This document shows, piece by piece, positions 1 through 7,882 of a stretch of DNA of 64,000 nt (position 1 is the first letter of the stretch; every line of letters starts with the position of its first letter). The stretch comes from Flavicella sp964230805. GTDB lineage: Bacteria > Bacteroidota > Bacteroidia > Flavobacteriales > Flavobacteriaceae. A program made the translations under genes and the position numbers. The stretch covers positions 7,976-71,975 of the forward strand of contig CAXRIA010000043.1 of assembly GCA_964230805.1 (NCBI GenBank). Reading direction: 5' to 3'. The notes under the pieces were generated by a model, which saw nothing but the letters and a program-made list of their open reading frames with translations, was not told the origin of the DNA and did not search any database.

Positions 1-57
1 AGCCTAAAAAACGGCCATACAGAAATTGCTGCATTACAATATTTGTACTATAGTTGC

Positions 58-120
58 TTTTACATAATATCGGTTTCGATATAAAACACTTCGTGTTGTT
101 ATATCTGATATTATGCAAAA
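58..120. repeat. Long imperfect palindrome (hairpin-forming)
   Basis: An outer arm CATAATATC (63-71) pairs with GATATTATG (107-115), extended by TTTT/AAAA at 58-61 and 117-120 across one mismatch. An inner arm GATATAAAACAC (78-89) pairs with GTGTTGTTATATC (93-105) around a 3-nt loop with one bulge. It lies in a gene-free stretch (1-272). ATTTGTACTATA also occurs twice as a direct repeat flanking it (41-52 and 155-166). It could be a dispersed palindromic element or MITE remnant, or the terminator of a gene left of the window. Copy number cannot be seen here. Confidence 0.6.
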
Positions 121-272
121 TAGCACAGCTATACGCAATTTGCTCTACAAATACATTTGTACTATAATTTATATTATGTTAAATAGTAATTGTTCAGAAG
201 AATAATAGCTTCCACCTCATAAAAAAAGAATATAATTCTGTGTGGTCAAAAAATAGAAACTATTTTTGCGTC

Positions 273-1475
273 ATGACTCCTACAAATTCCCCGAAGAAAA
301 TTATTCGCATCGTTGGTGGCGGACCTGCTGGCATGTTGGCTGCAATCGAATTAAGCAAAACCCATGAGGTTCATTTGTACGAACAAGGAAAGACATTGGG
401 ACGTAAATTTTTGGTGGCTGGAAAAGGTGGTTTCAATTTAAGCAACCAACACAAAGGATTTGAGTTGATTAAAAAGTACAACCCTTCCTCTTTTTTTACC
501 CCCATTCTAGAAAAATTTGACACCTCGAAAACAAGAAACTTTCTTAAGGATTTGGACATACCCACTTTTGTAGGTTCCAGTGGTCGTATTTTTCCAAAAC
601 CGGGAATCAAGCCCATTGCTGTTTTGAACGCATTTAAAGATCGACTCATCGCTCAAGGTGTCCGTTTTCATTTTGAACATAAATTTGTAGACTTTACGAA
701 CGAGCAAATTGTTTTTCAGACACCCAAAGAAAAAATAGTTACTTCTTTTGATTGCTGTATTTTTGCACTTGGTGGTGCTTCCTGGTCTGTTACAGGCTCT
801 AAAGGAGATTGGCGGGCTATTTTTGAATCAAAAGGAATTCGCACAAAACCTTTTATACCCTCGAATTGCGGAGTTCATGTGCAGGGTTTTACCTCTCAAT
901 TGATCGAGGATTTCGAAGGCAGTCCCCTAAAAAATATCGCTATTCGTTGTCGTGATACAATTGTCAAAGGAGAAGCTGTTCTCACCCCTCATGGATTTGA
1001 GGGAAATGCGATATACCCCATGGCTGCTCTACTAGGTAAAGAACTGGAAACCCACGGAAAAACAAGTATTTTTATCGATTTCAAACCGTTCAATACACCG
1101 GCAGAATTGTTGAAAAAAATCGGAAATACGACAAAGCCTAAAAATTACGGTTATTTGTTCAAATTGAGCAAAGTTCAACTCGCATTACTTAAAAATTTCA
1201 CGGACAAAACTACCTACACGACTCCTGCTCTTTTTGTGAAAAAGATTAAAAATCTAGAAATTCCTGTTACCCATCTGCGACCTCTTGAGGAGGCTATTTC
1301 TTGCACAGGGGGTATTTCATTAGACGAACTCACCAAGGAATTAGCACTAAAAAAAATCCCCAACATCTATATTGCTGGGGAAATGTTTGATTGGGACACC
1401 ATTACAGGTGGCTACCTATTGCAAGGTTGTTTTGCTACTGCCTATAGTGTGGCACAAGCAATTTTAAAGAATTAG
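273..1475 (+). CDS. FAD-dependent flavoprotein, HI0933/YhiN superfamily (TIGR03862-like)
   Basis: Predicted soluble flavoprotein of 400 residues. The N-terminus carries a dinucleotide-binding GGGPAG (about residues 15-20), then GRKFLVAGKGGFN, the hallmark of the HI0933-like family. The C-terminal GEMFDWDTITGGYLLQG is close to the conserved end motif of the TIGR03862 flavoprotein group. Substrate and physiological role are not established for this branch. I chose the ATG at 273; an in-frame GTG at 240 would add 11 residues without family character. The stop overlaps by 4 bases the stop region of the convergent prohibitin-like gene. The family is clear, the exact reaction is unknown. Confidence 0.85.
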   Translation: MTPTNSPKKIIRIVGGGPAGMLAAIELSKTHEVHLYEQGKTLGRKFLVAGKGGFNLSNQHKGFELIKKYNPSSFFTPILEKFDTSKTRNFLKDLDIPTFVGSSGRIFPKPGIKPIAVLNAFKDRLIAQGVRFHFEHKFVDFTNEQIVFQTPKEKIVTSFDCCIFALGGASWSVTGSKGDWRAIFESKGIRTKPFIPSNCGVHVQGFTSQLIEDFEGSPLKNIAIRCRDTIVKGEAVLTPHGFEGNAIYPMAALLGKELETHGKTSIFIDFKPFNTPAELLKKIGNTTKPKNYGYLFKLSKVQLALLKNFTDKTTYTTPALFVKKIKNLEIPVTHLRPLEEAISCTGGISLDELTKELALKKIPNIYIAGEMFDWDTITGGYLLQGCFATAYSVAQAILKN

Positions 1476-2305
1476 TTGTTTCCTAAAATCAATGGCAAAC
1501 CATCTTTACCAGATCCTACCACGATAATTTTTGAATTGTTCGATTTTGCAAGTTCCACTGTGGCTTGTATTCCTTTTTCCTTCAAAATCTTTTCGGTTAA
1601 AGAAGCATTAAGAATGCGGTTTGCCGTCGCTTTTCCTTCTGCGTCAATTCTTTGACGTTCTGCTTCTTTTTGAGCCTTTTGAAGTGTAAATTCATATTCT
1701 AAAAAGGCCTGTTCTTGCTTCAATTTGTTTTCAATCGCTGTTTTAATCGTCGGTGGCAAAGTCACATCACGCACCAATACCTCGTTTAATTGAACAAATT
1801 GATTGTCTAGGATGGCTTTTGTTTCTTCAAAAATCTCTTCTTGAATGGCATCTCGCTTGCTCGAATAAATTTGCTCAGGCGTGTATCTTCCTACCACACT
1901 TCTCGCTGCCGAACGAATAGAGGGTTTTATAACGCGGTCTAAATACGTTTGTCCCCTTTTTTGGTGTAACAAACCCAATTCCTCCGATTTAGGTTGATAC
2001 CAAGCCGATACTTCCAGTAAAATATCCAAACCATTGGAAGACAACACCTTCATTTTTTCTAATAATTCCTGTTGACGAACTTCGTAAACAATCACTCGGT
2101 TCCAAGGAGCTACTAAATGGAACCCTTCTCCGAGAGCCGGCTCATCCGTAACCACACCACCTCCGAAAGTTTTATACAAGACGCCTGCTTCTCCTGAACC
2201 AATGGTTACCGTTGCTTTGGAGAAAAAAACAAGGGCTAAAATAGCCATGATGATAAAAAAGGCTCCGCCTTTTGGAAATTTCAAATCTATTTGTTGATTA
2301 CTCAT
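1472..2305 (-). CDS. Prohibitin-family (SPFH domain) membrane protein
   Basis: This 277-residue protein has one N-terminal membrane anchor (about residues 14-33), then an SPFH/prohibitin domain, a charged coiled-coil region (about 190-235, rich in K, E, Q and A) and a conserved hydrophobic tail. Prohibitins form large membrane-bound rings; bacterial homologues are often linked to FtsH-type proteases and membrane quality control. ftsH lies in this window, though about 31 kb away. A TAnnTTTG box sits 25 bases upstream of the ATG. Transcribed alone, convergent with the flavoprotein gene. Confidence 0.88.
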   Translation of the reverse strand: MSNQQIDLKFPKGGAFFIIMAILALVFFSKATVTIGSGEAGVLYKTFGGGVVTDEPALGEGFHLVAPWNRVIVYEVRQQELLEKMKVLSSNGLDILLEVSAWYQPKSEELGLLHQKRGQTYLDRVIKPSIRSAARSVVGRYTPEQIYSSKRDAIQEEIFEETKAILDNQFVQLNEVLVRDVTLPPTIKTAIENKLKQEQAFLEYEFTLQKAQKEAERQRIDAEGKATANRILNASLTEKILKEKGIQATVELAKSNNSKIIVVGSGKDGLPLILGNN

Positions 2306-2329
2306 TTTGATCTATTTTTAATTGAATAC

Positions 2330-2337
2330 CAAATGTA
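2330..2337 (-). promoter_or_regulatory. -7 promoter box for the prohibitin-like gene
   Basis: The minus strand reads TACATTTG, matching the Bacteroidota -7 consensus TAnnTTTG, and would give a leader of about 20 nt. No clear -33 TTG at the expected distance. The rest of the 207-bp gap (2306-2512) shows nothing else. Confidence 0.5.
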
Positions 2338-2512
2338 CTAAATAAATAGAGGATGTCATTTTAAATTTCCATTTAGTTTTGGATTGACAAAAAAGTACGA
2401 TCACAACTGTAATTTCAACTTCGTTTACAAATCTTGTTTATGGATGTTTAAAATCCGTCTTTTGCGATATGAAAGGCGAACACAATGTATATGGTAAGCA
2501 GCGTTTTGTTGC

Positions 2513-2782
2513 TTAAGAAAGTACTTCCAATGAGTTTTTGGAGCGTTTTATTTTTTTTCGAAGTCTTGTCGCATTGTCTCCTCCCGGAATAAAGCAACAG
2601 CCTGCTTTTTCACAATCATATAAAAGCTCAATATCTAAAACAACAGTCGCATCATCTTGCGGTGTTTCTTTGTAAACAACGACTTCTAAGTTTTCAAATT
2701 TAGGCCATCCCCCATCAGGGCAAAATTCTGAAATTTTGAACTTTTCTATATGGGCAAGAACCAACTCTTTGAGTTCCTTCAT
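2513..2782 (-). CDS. Conserved-looking hypothetical protein, 89 aa
   Basis: I do not recognise this small acidic protein. It has no signal peptide or membrane segment. Four cysteines are visible: one in FCPDGGWP (about residues 20-27) and three in CEKAGCCFIPGG near residues 57-68, which suggests metal binding or a redox role, but this is only inference. It follows the maoC-like gene with a 2-base gap, so it is almost certainly the last gene of the fabG-manA-maoC group. Confidence 0.6.
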   Translation of the reverse strand: MKELKELVLAHIEKFKISEFCPDGGWPKFENLEVVVYKETPQDDATVVLDIELLYDCEKAGCCFIPGGDNATRLRKKIKRSKNSLEVLS

Positions 2783-2784
2783 TT

Positions 2785-3252
2785 CTAGTTACTGAAGTGG
2801 TATAGGAATACAATATCACCTTTTAATGCAGGTTTGCGCTGACCTTCCACCTCTATGGTAATGTCTATGACTGCTTTTGAAACACCGCGCAAATCTACGA
2901 TAGATTTTAAACCTGCCTTCAAACGAATGTTACTATCCACAGGAACGGGTGCTATGAATTTCAAATTTTCAACGCCGTAGTTGACCATCATTTTATTGTT
3001 GCGAACTTCCACAATTTGTCCCCATAAATAAGGCAATACGGAGAGTGTCAAATAGCCATGAGCAATGGTTGTTTTGAAGGGACTTTCTACCTTTGCTTTC
3101 TCTTGATCCAAATGAATCCATTGATGGTCCAAAGTAGCATCTGCAAAATTTTGAATGCGGTCTTGAGAGATTTTCAAATAATCAGAAGTTCCCAATTCCT
3201 TTCCTTCATAGGTTTTGTATTCTTCAAAGCTGTTGATAATAACTGTTGACAT
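2785..3252 (-). CDS. MaoC-family (R)-specific enoyl-CoA hydratase
   Basis: A single hot-dog fold hydratase of 155 residues, close to the usual length for one-domain MaoC/PhaJ proteins. The active-site pair is visible as D42 and H47 in LDHQWIHLD, followed by the conserved TIAHGYLTLSVLP stretch. The family hydrates trans-2-enoyl-CoA to (R)-3-hydroxyacyl-CoA. It sits between manA (17-base gap) and the 89-aa hypothetical gene, downstream of fabG, whose 3-oxoacyl reductase activity acts on the same (R)-3-hydroxyacyl stereoisomer; a functional link is plausible but unproven. Confidence 0.87.
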   Translation of the reverse strand: MSTVIINSFEEYKTYEGKELGTSDYLKISQDRIQNFADATLDHQWIHLDQEKAKVESPFKTTIAHGYLTLSVLPYLWGQIVEVRNNKMMVNYGVENLKFIAPVPVDSNIRLKAGLKSIVDLRGVSKAVIDITIEVEGQRKPALKGDIVFLYHFSN

Positions 3253-3269
3253 CTGTTTTTTATTTTTTT

Positions 3270-4247
3270 TTAATAAGATACTTCTAATAAGTCAATTCTA
3301 TTTTTTTTCGGTAAAATCGTTAGCTGCTCTTCATTGGCAGGCAATAAAACGGTCTCTCCTTTTTTAAGTGTCACTTCATTCGCGGAACATTTTAGAGTTC
3401 CTTCTCCCGAAGTACAAATAAATATTTTGAAAGAGTCATTCTTTGTGTAAGAAATCTCCATCGCTTGATTGGCATTGATGTAATTTGTTTTGAAATAAGG
3501 GGTATCAATCATAAAATTGGATTGATTTTTTTTTTTTTCAAAATTTGTTTGGGAGGCCATCAAATCAAAATCAATGGCGTCGATTGATTCCTTCACATGC
3601 AATTCTCTTTTTTCTCCAGTTTGTGGATCTATTCTATCGTAATCGTATATTCGATACGTAACATCTGACGTTTGTTGAATTTCAGCCAACAAAACCCCCC
3701 TGCCAATGGCATGTACAAGACCCGCGGGTAAATAATACACTTCTCCTTTTTTAACTTTGAATGTGTTCAGTACCGATGACAAGTTTCCTTCTTTTACATA
3801 GCTGGCATACAAATTCTTATCCAACACTTCCGAAAAGCCAATGCACAACTCGGCTTCTTCTTCTGTGTCCATGAGATACCACATTTCATTTTTGCCAAAG
3901 CTCTGATGTCTTTTTTTTGCCAAGTCATCATTTGGGTGTACTTGAACAGACAATGGCAAATTGGCATCAATAAACTTAATCAGAATTGGAAAATCACTTC
4001 CATGCGCTTTGTAACAGGTTTTGCCCACCAATTCTTCTTTGAAACGTTGAGTTAATCCGGGCAAATTTTGTCCTTTAAAACTACCATTTGCCACCAAAGT
4101 CATGTTGTCACGAACACCAGAGATCTCCCAGCTTTCTCCCACATTCGTGGCCTGAAGCTTTTTCCCTAAATTGTTTTTTAATTTATCACCTCCCCAAATA
4201 CGGTATTTGAAAAGAGGTTCAAATGTTAAAATTCCAATAGCGTTCAT
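3270..4247 (-). CDS. manA: Mannose-6-phosphate isomerase, class I
   Basis: Converts mannose-6-phosphate and fructose-6-phosphate, feeding GDP-mannose for surface polysaccharide. This 325-residue cupin-fold zinc enzyme shows the metal-ligand motifs SVQVHPND (Gln, His), GKNEMWYLM (Glu) and LPAGLVHAIG (His). The length matches the short Bacteroidota/Firmicutes form. It lies 93 bases downstream of fabG and upstream of maoC on the same strand, probably co-transcribed. Confidence 0.93.
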   Translation of the reverse strand: MNAIGILTFEPLFKYRIWGGDKLKNNLGKKLQATNVGESWEISGVRDNMTLVANGSFKGQNLPGLTQRFKEELVGKTCYKAHGSDFPILIKFIDANLPLSVQVHPNDDLAKKRHQSFGKNEMWYLMDTEEEAELCIGFSEVLDKNLYASYVKEGNLSSVLNTFKVKKGEVYYLPAGLVHAIGRGVLLAEIQQTSDVTYRIYDYDRIDPQTGEKRELHVKESIDAIDFDLMASQTNFEKKKNQSNFMIDTPYFKTNYINANQAMEISYTKNDSFKIFICTSGEGTLKCSANEVTLKKGETVLLPANEEQLTILPKKNRIDLLEVSY

Positions 4248-4340
4248 AACATATTTTATAGCGACACCGATCTTTTTTCAAAGGTTTGAAAAGAGTATCG
4301 TGTATTTCTTTTTTAAAAGGACTTTTTAAGCCATCAAAAT

Positions 4341-5090
4341 TTAGGCCGTAATCATACCTCCATCGACATGTAAGGTTTGACCTGTGATATAGGCAGACAT
4401 TTCTGATCCAAGAAACACGCAAGCATTGGCGATATCTTCTGGTTTTCCACCTCTTTTCAATGGAATTCCTTGTCTCCAGCCCTCCACTACCTTTTCATCC
4501 AAAGAAGCGGTCATTTCCGTTTCTATAAAACCAGGTGCAATGGCATTGCATCTCACATTACGAGAACCCAATTCCAATGCTACAGATTTTGTAAAGCCTA
4601 ACATTCCTGCTTTCGACGCTGCATAATTGGTTTGTCCCGCATTTCCCTGAACTCCTACAACTGAACTCATGTTTATTATCGAACCGCCACGTTGTTTCAT
4701 CATTGGGCGAATGACTGCTTTCGTCAAGTTAAAAACAGATTTTAAATTTACTTCAATTACCTTGTCAAAATCTTCTTCGCTGATACGCATCAATAAATTG
4801 TCTTTGGTAATTCCTGCATTGTTGATCAGTACATCAATACTTCCAAATTCTTTCAGGACTTCGGAGGCCAATTCTTGGGCGGCATCAAATTCAGCTGCGT
4901 TGGACTGATACCCTTTTGCTTTTATACCATGAGAGGCCAATTCTTTTTCTAAGATCTGTGCTGCTTCGACAGAAGAACTATAGGTAAAGGCCACGTTCGC
5001 TCCATGTTTGGCATAGGTTTCGGCAATTCCTTTTCCAATTCCTCGAGTAGCTCCTGTAATCAATGCTGTTTTATTTTCAAGAAGTTTCAT
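4341..5090 (-). CDS. fabG: 3-oxoacyl-[acyl-carrier-protein] reductase
   Basis: NADPH-dependent reductase of the fatty-acid elongation cycle, classical short-chain dehydrogenase. Visible are the cofactor motif TGATRGIGKGIA near the N-terminus, NNAGIT, and the catalytic YAASK with upstream serine (MSSVVG). The 249-residue length is standard for FabG. It starts a minus-strand group with manA, maoC and a small hypothetical gene, and is insulated from sucD upstream by a strong terminator at 5141-5174. Confidence 0.93.
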   Translation of the reverse strand: MKLLENKTALITGATRGIGKGIAETYAKHGANVAFTYSSSVEAAQILEKELASHGIKAKGYQSNAAEFDAAQELASEVLKEFGSIDVLINNAGITKDNLLMRISEEDFDKVIEVNLKSVFNLTKAVIRPMMKQRGGSIINMSSVVGVQGNAGQTNYAASKAGMLGFTKSVALELGSRNVRCNAIAPGFIETEMTASLDEKVVEGWRQGIPLKRGGKPEDIANACVFLGSEMSAYITGQTLHVDGGMITA

Positions 5091-5140
5091 TTTTTAAACT
5101 TTATAATTTAATGGGTTCAATATATGTATTTTTTTACACA

Positions 5141-5174
5141 AAAAGCTTCCTTAACAAGCATTAAGGAAGCTTTT
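5141..5174 (-). terminator. Terminator after sucD
   Basis: Inverted repeat AAGCTTCCTTAA / TTAAGGAAGCTT with a 6-base loop, followed on the minus strand by a T-run. It lies 17 bases beyond the sucD stop and separates sucD from fabG. Confidence 0.8.
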
Positions 5175-5190
5175 GTGTATATGATTCGTC

Positions 5191-6063
5191 TTATTTCAAT
5201 ACGTTGGCTACCATTTCACCTATTTTCGCTGGAGAATCGACAACATGTATGCCATTCTCTCTCAAAATAGCCATCTTGGCTTGTGCTGTATCATCGGCTC
5301 CTCCGACAATGGCTCCGGCATGTCCCATAGTTCTACCTGCAGGTGCGGTTTGCCCTGCAATAAAACCGACTACTGGTTTTTTATTACCGTTGGCTTTGAT
5401 CCATTTGGCTGCATCTGCCTCTAATTGACCACCGATTTCTCCGATCATCACAATGGCCTCTGTTTCGTCGTCGTTCATCAACAATTCAACAGCTTCTTTC
5501 GTGGTGGTTCCAATTATGGGATCTCCACCAATTCCTATGGCTGTCGTAATTCCAAATCCTTGTTTTACGACTTGATCTGCTGCTTCGTAGGTCAAGGTTC
5601 CAGATTTCGAAACAATCCCTACATTTCCTTTTTTAAATATAAAACCAGGCATGATTCCTACTTTTGCCTCATCTGGAGTAATCACTCCTGGACAATTCGG
5701 CCCTACCAAACGGGTTTTCTTTCCTTCCAAGTACGCTTTTACTTTTACCATATCTGCCGTGGGTATTCCTTCCGTGATGCAAATAATCACTTTTATCCCG
5801 GCATCTGCGGCTTCCATGATGGCATCCGCTCCAAAGGCTGGTGGCACAAAAATCAAAGTTGTATCCGCACCTACCTTTGCTACGGCATCAGCAACGGTAT
5901 TAAAAACAGGTTTTTCAAGATGAACTTGTCCTCCTTTTCCAGGAGTGACTCCCCCTACTACATTGGTTCCGTATTCTATCATTTGGCTTGCGTGAAAAGT
6001 ACCTTCTTTTCCGGTAAACCCTTGAATTATAATTTTTGAGTTTTTGTTGACTAATACACTCAT
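5191..6063 (-). CDS. sucD: Succinate-CoA ligase, alpha subunit
   Basis: TCA-cycle enzyme subunit that interconverts succinyl-CoA and succinate with nucleoside triphosphate formation. The 290-residue protein has the N-terminal CoA-binding Rossmann domain (GFTGKEGTFH), the PNCPGVITP loop and the phosphohistidine site GHAGAIVGG (His near residue 248). The beta subunit sucC is not adjacent and not in this window; single-gene sucD is common in Flavobacteriia. The gene has its own promoter box upstream and its own terminator. Confidence 0.95.
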   Translation of the reverse strand: MSVLVNKNSKIIIQGFTGKEGTFHASQMIEYGTNVVGGVTPGKGGQVHLEKPVFNTVADAVAKVGADTTLIFVPPAFGADAIMEAADAGIKVIICITEGIPTADMVKVKAYLEGKKTRLVGPNCPGVITPDEAKVGIMPGFIFKKGNVGIVSKSGTLTYEAADQVVKQGFGITTAIGIGGDPIIGTTTKEAVELLMNDDETEAIVMIGEIGGQLEADAAKWIKANGNKKPVVGFIAGQTAPAGRTMGHAGAIVGGADDTAQAKMAILRENGIHVVDSPAKIGEMVANVLK

Positions 6064-6098
6064 GGCGATTTTTATTAACTTTTATTTATTGATACGGA

Positions 6099-6130
6099 CA
6101 AAAGTATCGATTATTTGATGAATTATTCAA
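6099..6130 (-). promoter_or_regulatory. Promoter for sucD
   Basis: The minus strand carries TACTTTTG (6106-6099, matching TAnnTTTG) with a TTG at 6130-6128, spacer 21 bases. Predicted leader about 30 nt. Confidence 0.55.
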
Positions 6131-6251
6131 AAGATCTTGGAAAATAAACGCAATCCTTTTTAATTATTAGGTGCTTTTAATTTCAAATTACAGATTCTTG
6201 AATTGATCTGACGAAAATTTAATGATTTCTTTCGGTAACAATGAGATTGAT

Positions 6252-7769
6252 TTAAGAAAAACTTTGGTTGATCATGGTCGTCAATCTGCGTTTGTAATCA
6301 TCTTCCAGCCACTGTACATAATTTTTAGTGCTTTTGATAATGCAATAAGAATATTTTTTGATTCGATCAGAAATATCATCGTTTAAAAGACGGGATAAAA
6401 TTCTTGCATCAAAAACATCTTCACTATTTTCAACACACAATCTACAATGTTGTTCTAGAGATTTGTCCAAAACAATTTTTGATTTCAAACCTTGTTTGAT
6501 TGCCTGGTCATATTCTGCTTTCACATCAAAGGAAAAGTCTGTCGAGTTTGGAAACTCAGCAAGAACTTCGGGAGGTAGTTGGTAAGAAAATTGACGTTCA
6601 ATTTCTTCATCAGAAATAAGGTTGTCTAAATAATACATTGGTGAACTAAAAATTCGCTGCCAGTTCAAAGGGGTTCCCCAAAGACCAAAACGAGCTGCAT
6701 TGTTTCCTAAGTCCAATACTGTAAATTCTTTTTTATCTCCGAATACTCTGGAACCTCGTCCTATCATCTGATAGTACAGCGTAATGGATTTGGTGGCTCT
6801 GTTCAAAATTATGGTTTCTACAGAAGGTTCATCAAAACCCGTTGTCAATATTCCTACCGATGTCAAAATAGCATCAGGCGTTTCTTTAAACCATTTTAAA
6901 ATGGCAGCCCTGTCTTGTTTGGAATTGGTATTGTCTAAATGACGCACGTCATAACCTTCTGCTTTAAATGTTTCGTATACATGCAAAGACGTATTGATAC
7001 CATTGTTAAAAATCAACGTTTTCTTACCTTTTGCCTTTTGCTCATAGGCGTACAATAACTTTTCTTGCATGAGGTTGTTCGAATACAATTCTTCCGAAGA
7101 TTTCACCGTATAATCTCCATTGATACCTACTTTTAATGTACCCAAAGCAACATCATAGGTATAGGTGTTTGCTTTCGCCAAAAAACCTTTTTCTACGAGT
7201 GATAACACAGGTTCACCCACCAATAGTTCATTGTAAATCTCATTCATGGGTAGTTTCATGTTAGAGCTCAAAGGTGTGGCCGTTACCCCTAGAATAAAAC
7301 AGTTGTCAAAATATTTAAAAAGTTTTCGAAAAGAATTGTAATGTGCCTCATCAATAATGACCATACCAATTTGATCCAACTCTAATTTGTCATCATTCAA
7401 TCGGTTTTTTAGCGTTTCTACCATAGCAACAAAACACATGTATTGGTGCTGATCGTCCAATTCTTTGACATTGCTATTGATGATTTTGTTGTTCACATTG
7501 AACTCCGAAAGCATTCGAGAAGTCTGATTGCACAACTCGATTCTATGCGTTAAGATCAATACTTTTTTTTGAGTTTTGGCGATATAACTACGGGCTATTT
7601 CTGAGAAAATAACGGTTTTCCCTCCCCCAGTGGGAAGTTGATATACGAGATTGTAATTATCGGGCTTGCTTTCTAATCTCTCAAAAACTTGCTGCAACGC
7701 TTCTTTTTGATAATCATAGAGTTCTTTTTTATTGGTTTTTATTTTTGAGGTAAGCGCTGTATTATTCAA
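6252..7769 (-). CDS. SF2 DEAD/DEAH-box helicase, stand-alone
   Basis: A 505-residue superfamily 2 helicase with Walker A PTGGGKT, DEAH in IIDEAHYNS, motif III TAT, and motif VI QMIGRGSR, followed by a C-terminal region with two cysteines (CRLC) and no further domain I can name. It resembles the SSL2/type III restriction-like helicases annotated in many Bacteroidota. No methyltransferase or nuclease gene is adjacent, so there is no evidence that it belongs to a restriction or defence system. The only start fitting the helicase N-terminus is TTG at 7769; no ATG exists before the motor domain. Confidence 0.85.
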   Translation of the reverse strand: MNNTALTSKIKTNKKELYDYQKEALQQVFERLESKPDNYNLVYQLPTGGGKTVIFSEIARSYIAKTQKKVLILTHRIELCNQTSRMLSEFNVNNKIINSNVKELDDQHQYMCFVAMVETLKNRLNDDKLELDQIGMVIIDEAHYNSFRKLFKYFDNCFILGVTATPLSSNMKLPMNEIYNELLVGEPVLSLVEKGFLAKANTYTYDVALGTLKVGINGDYTVKSSEELYSNNLMQEKLLYAYEQKAKGKKTLIFNNGINTSLHVYETFKAEGYDVRHLDNTNSKQDRAAILKWFKETPDAILTSVGILTTGFDEPSVETIILNRATKSITLYYQMIGRGSRVFGDKKEFTVLDLGNNAARFGLWGTPLNWQRIFSSPMYYLDNLISDEEIERQFSYQLPPEVLAEFPNSTDFSFDVKAEYDQAIKQGLKSKIVLDKSLEQHCRLCVENSEDVFDARILSRLLNDDISDRIKKYSYCIIKSTKNYVQWLEDDYKRRLTTMINQSFS

Positions 7770-7792
7770 TTTTTATTTTTTTTGAAACCTTG

Positions 7793-7800
7793 CAAAATTA
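7793..7800 (-). promoter_or_regulatory. -7 promoter box for the SF2 helicase
   Basis: The minus strand reads TAATTTTG, a match to TAnnTTTG, about 20 nt before the TTG start. No clear -33 element. Confidence 0.4.
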
Positions 7801-7882
7801 CACACTTTATTAAGTTTTACGAAATAGAAATCCGCTTTATTTTACTTTTGAATGGTTTTCTTACTTATTTTTCTTTATTTAA

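Noticed and set aside
5425..6039. Long open frame (204 codons) on the plus strand opposite sucD
   Set aside because: It is antisense to a well-supported gene; its composition is Cys/Tyr/Phe-rich with no family resemblance and no promoter.
6252..7769. SF2 helicase as part of a restriction or defence island
   Set aside because: Neighbours are sucD and a response regulator; no methyltransferase, nuclease or integrase is nearby.
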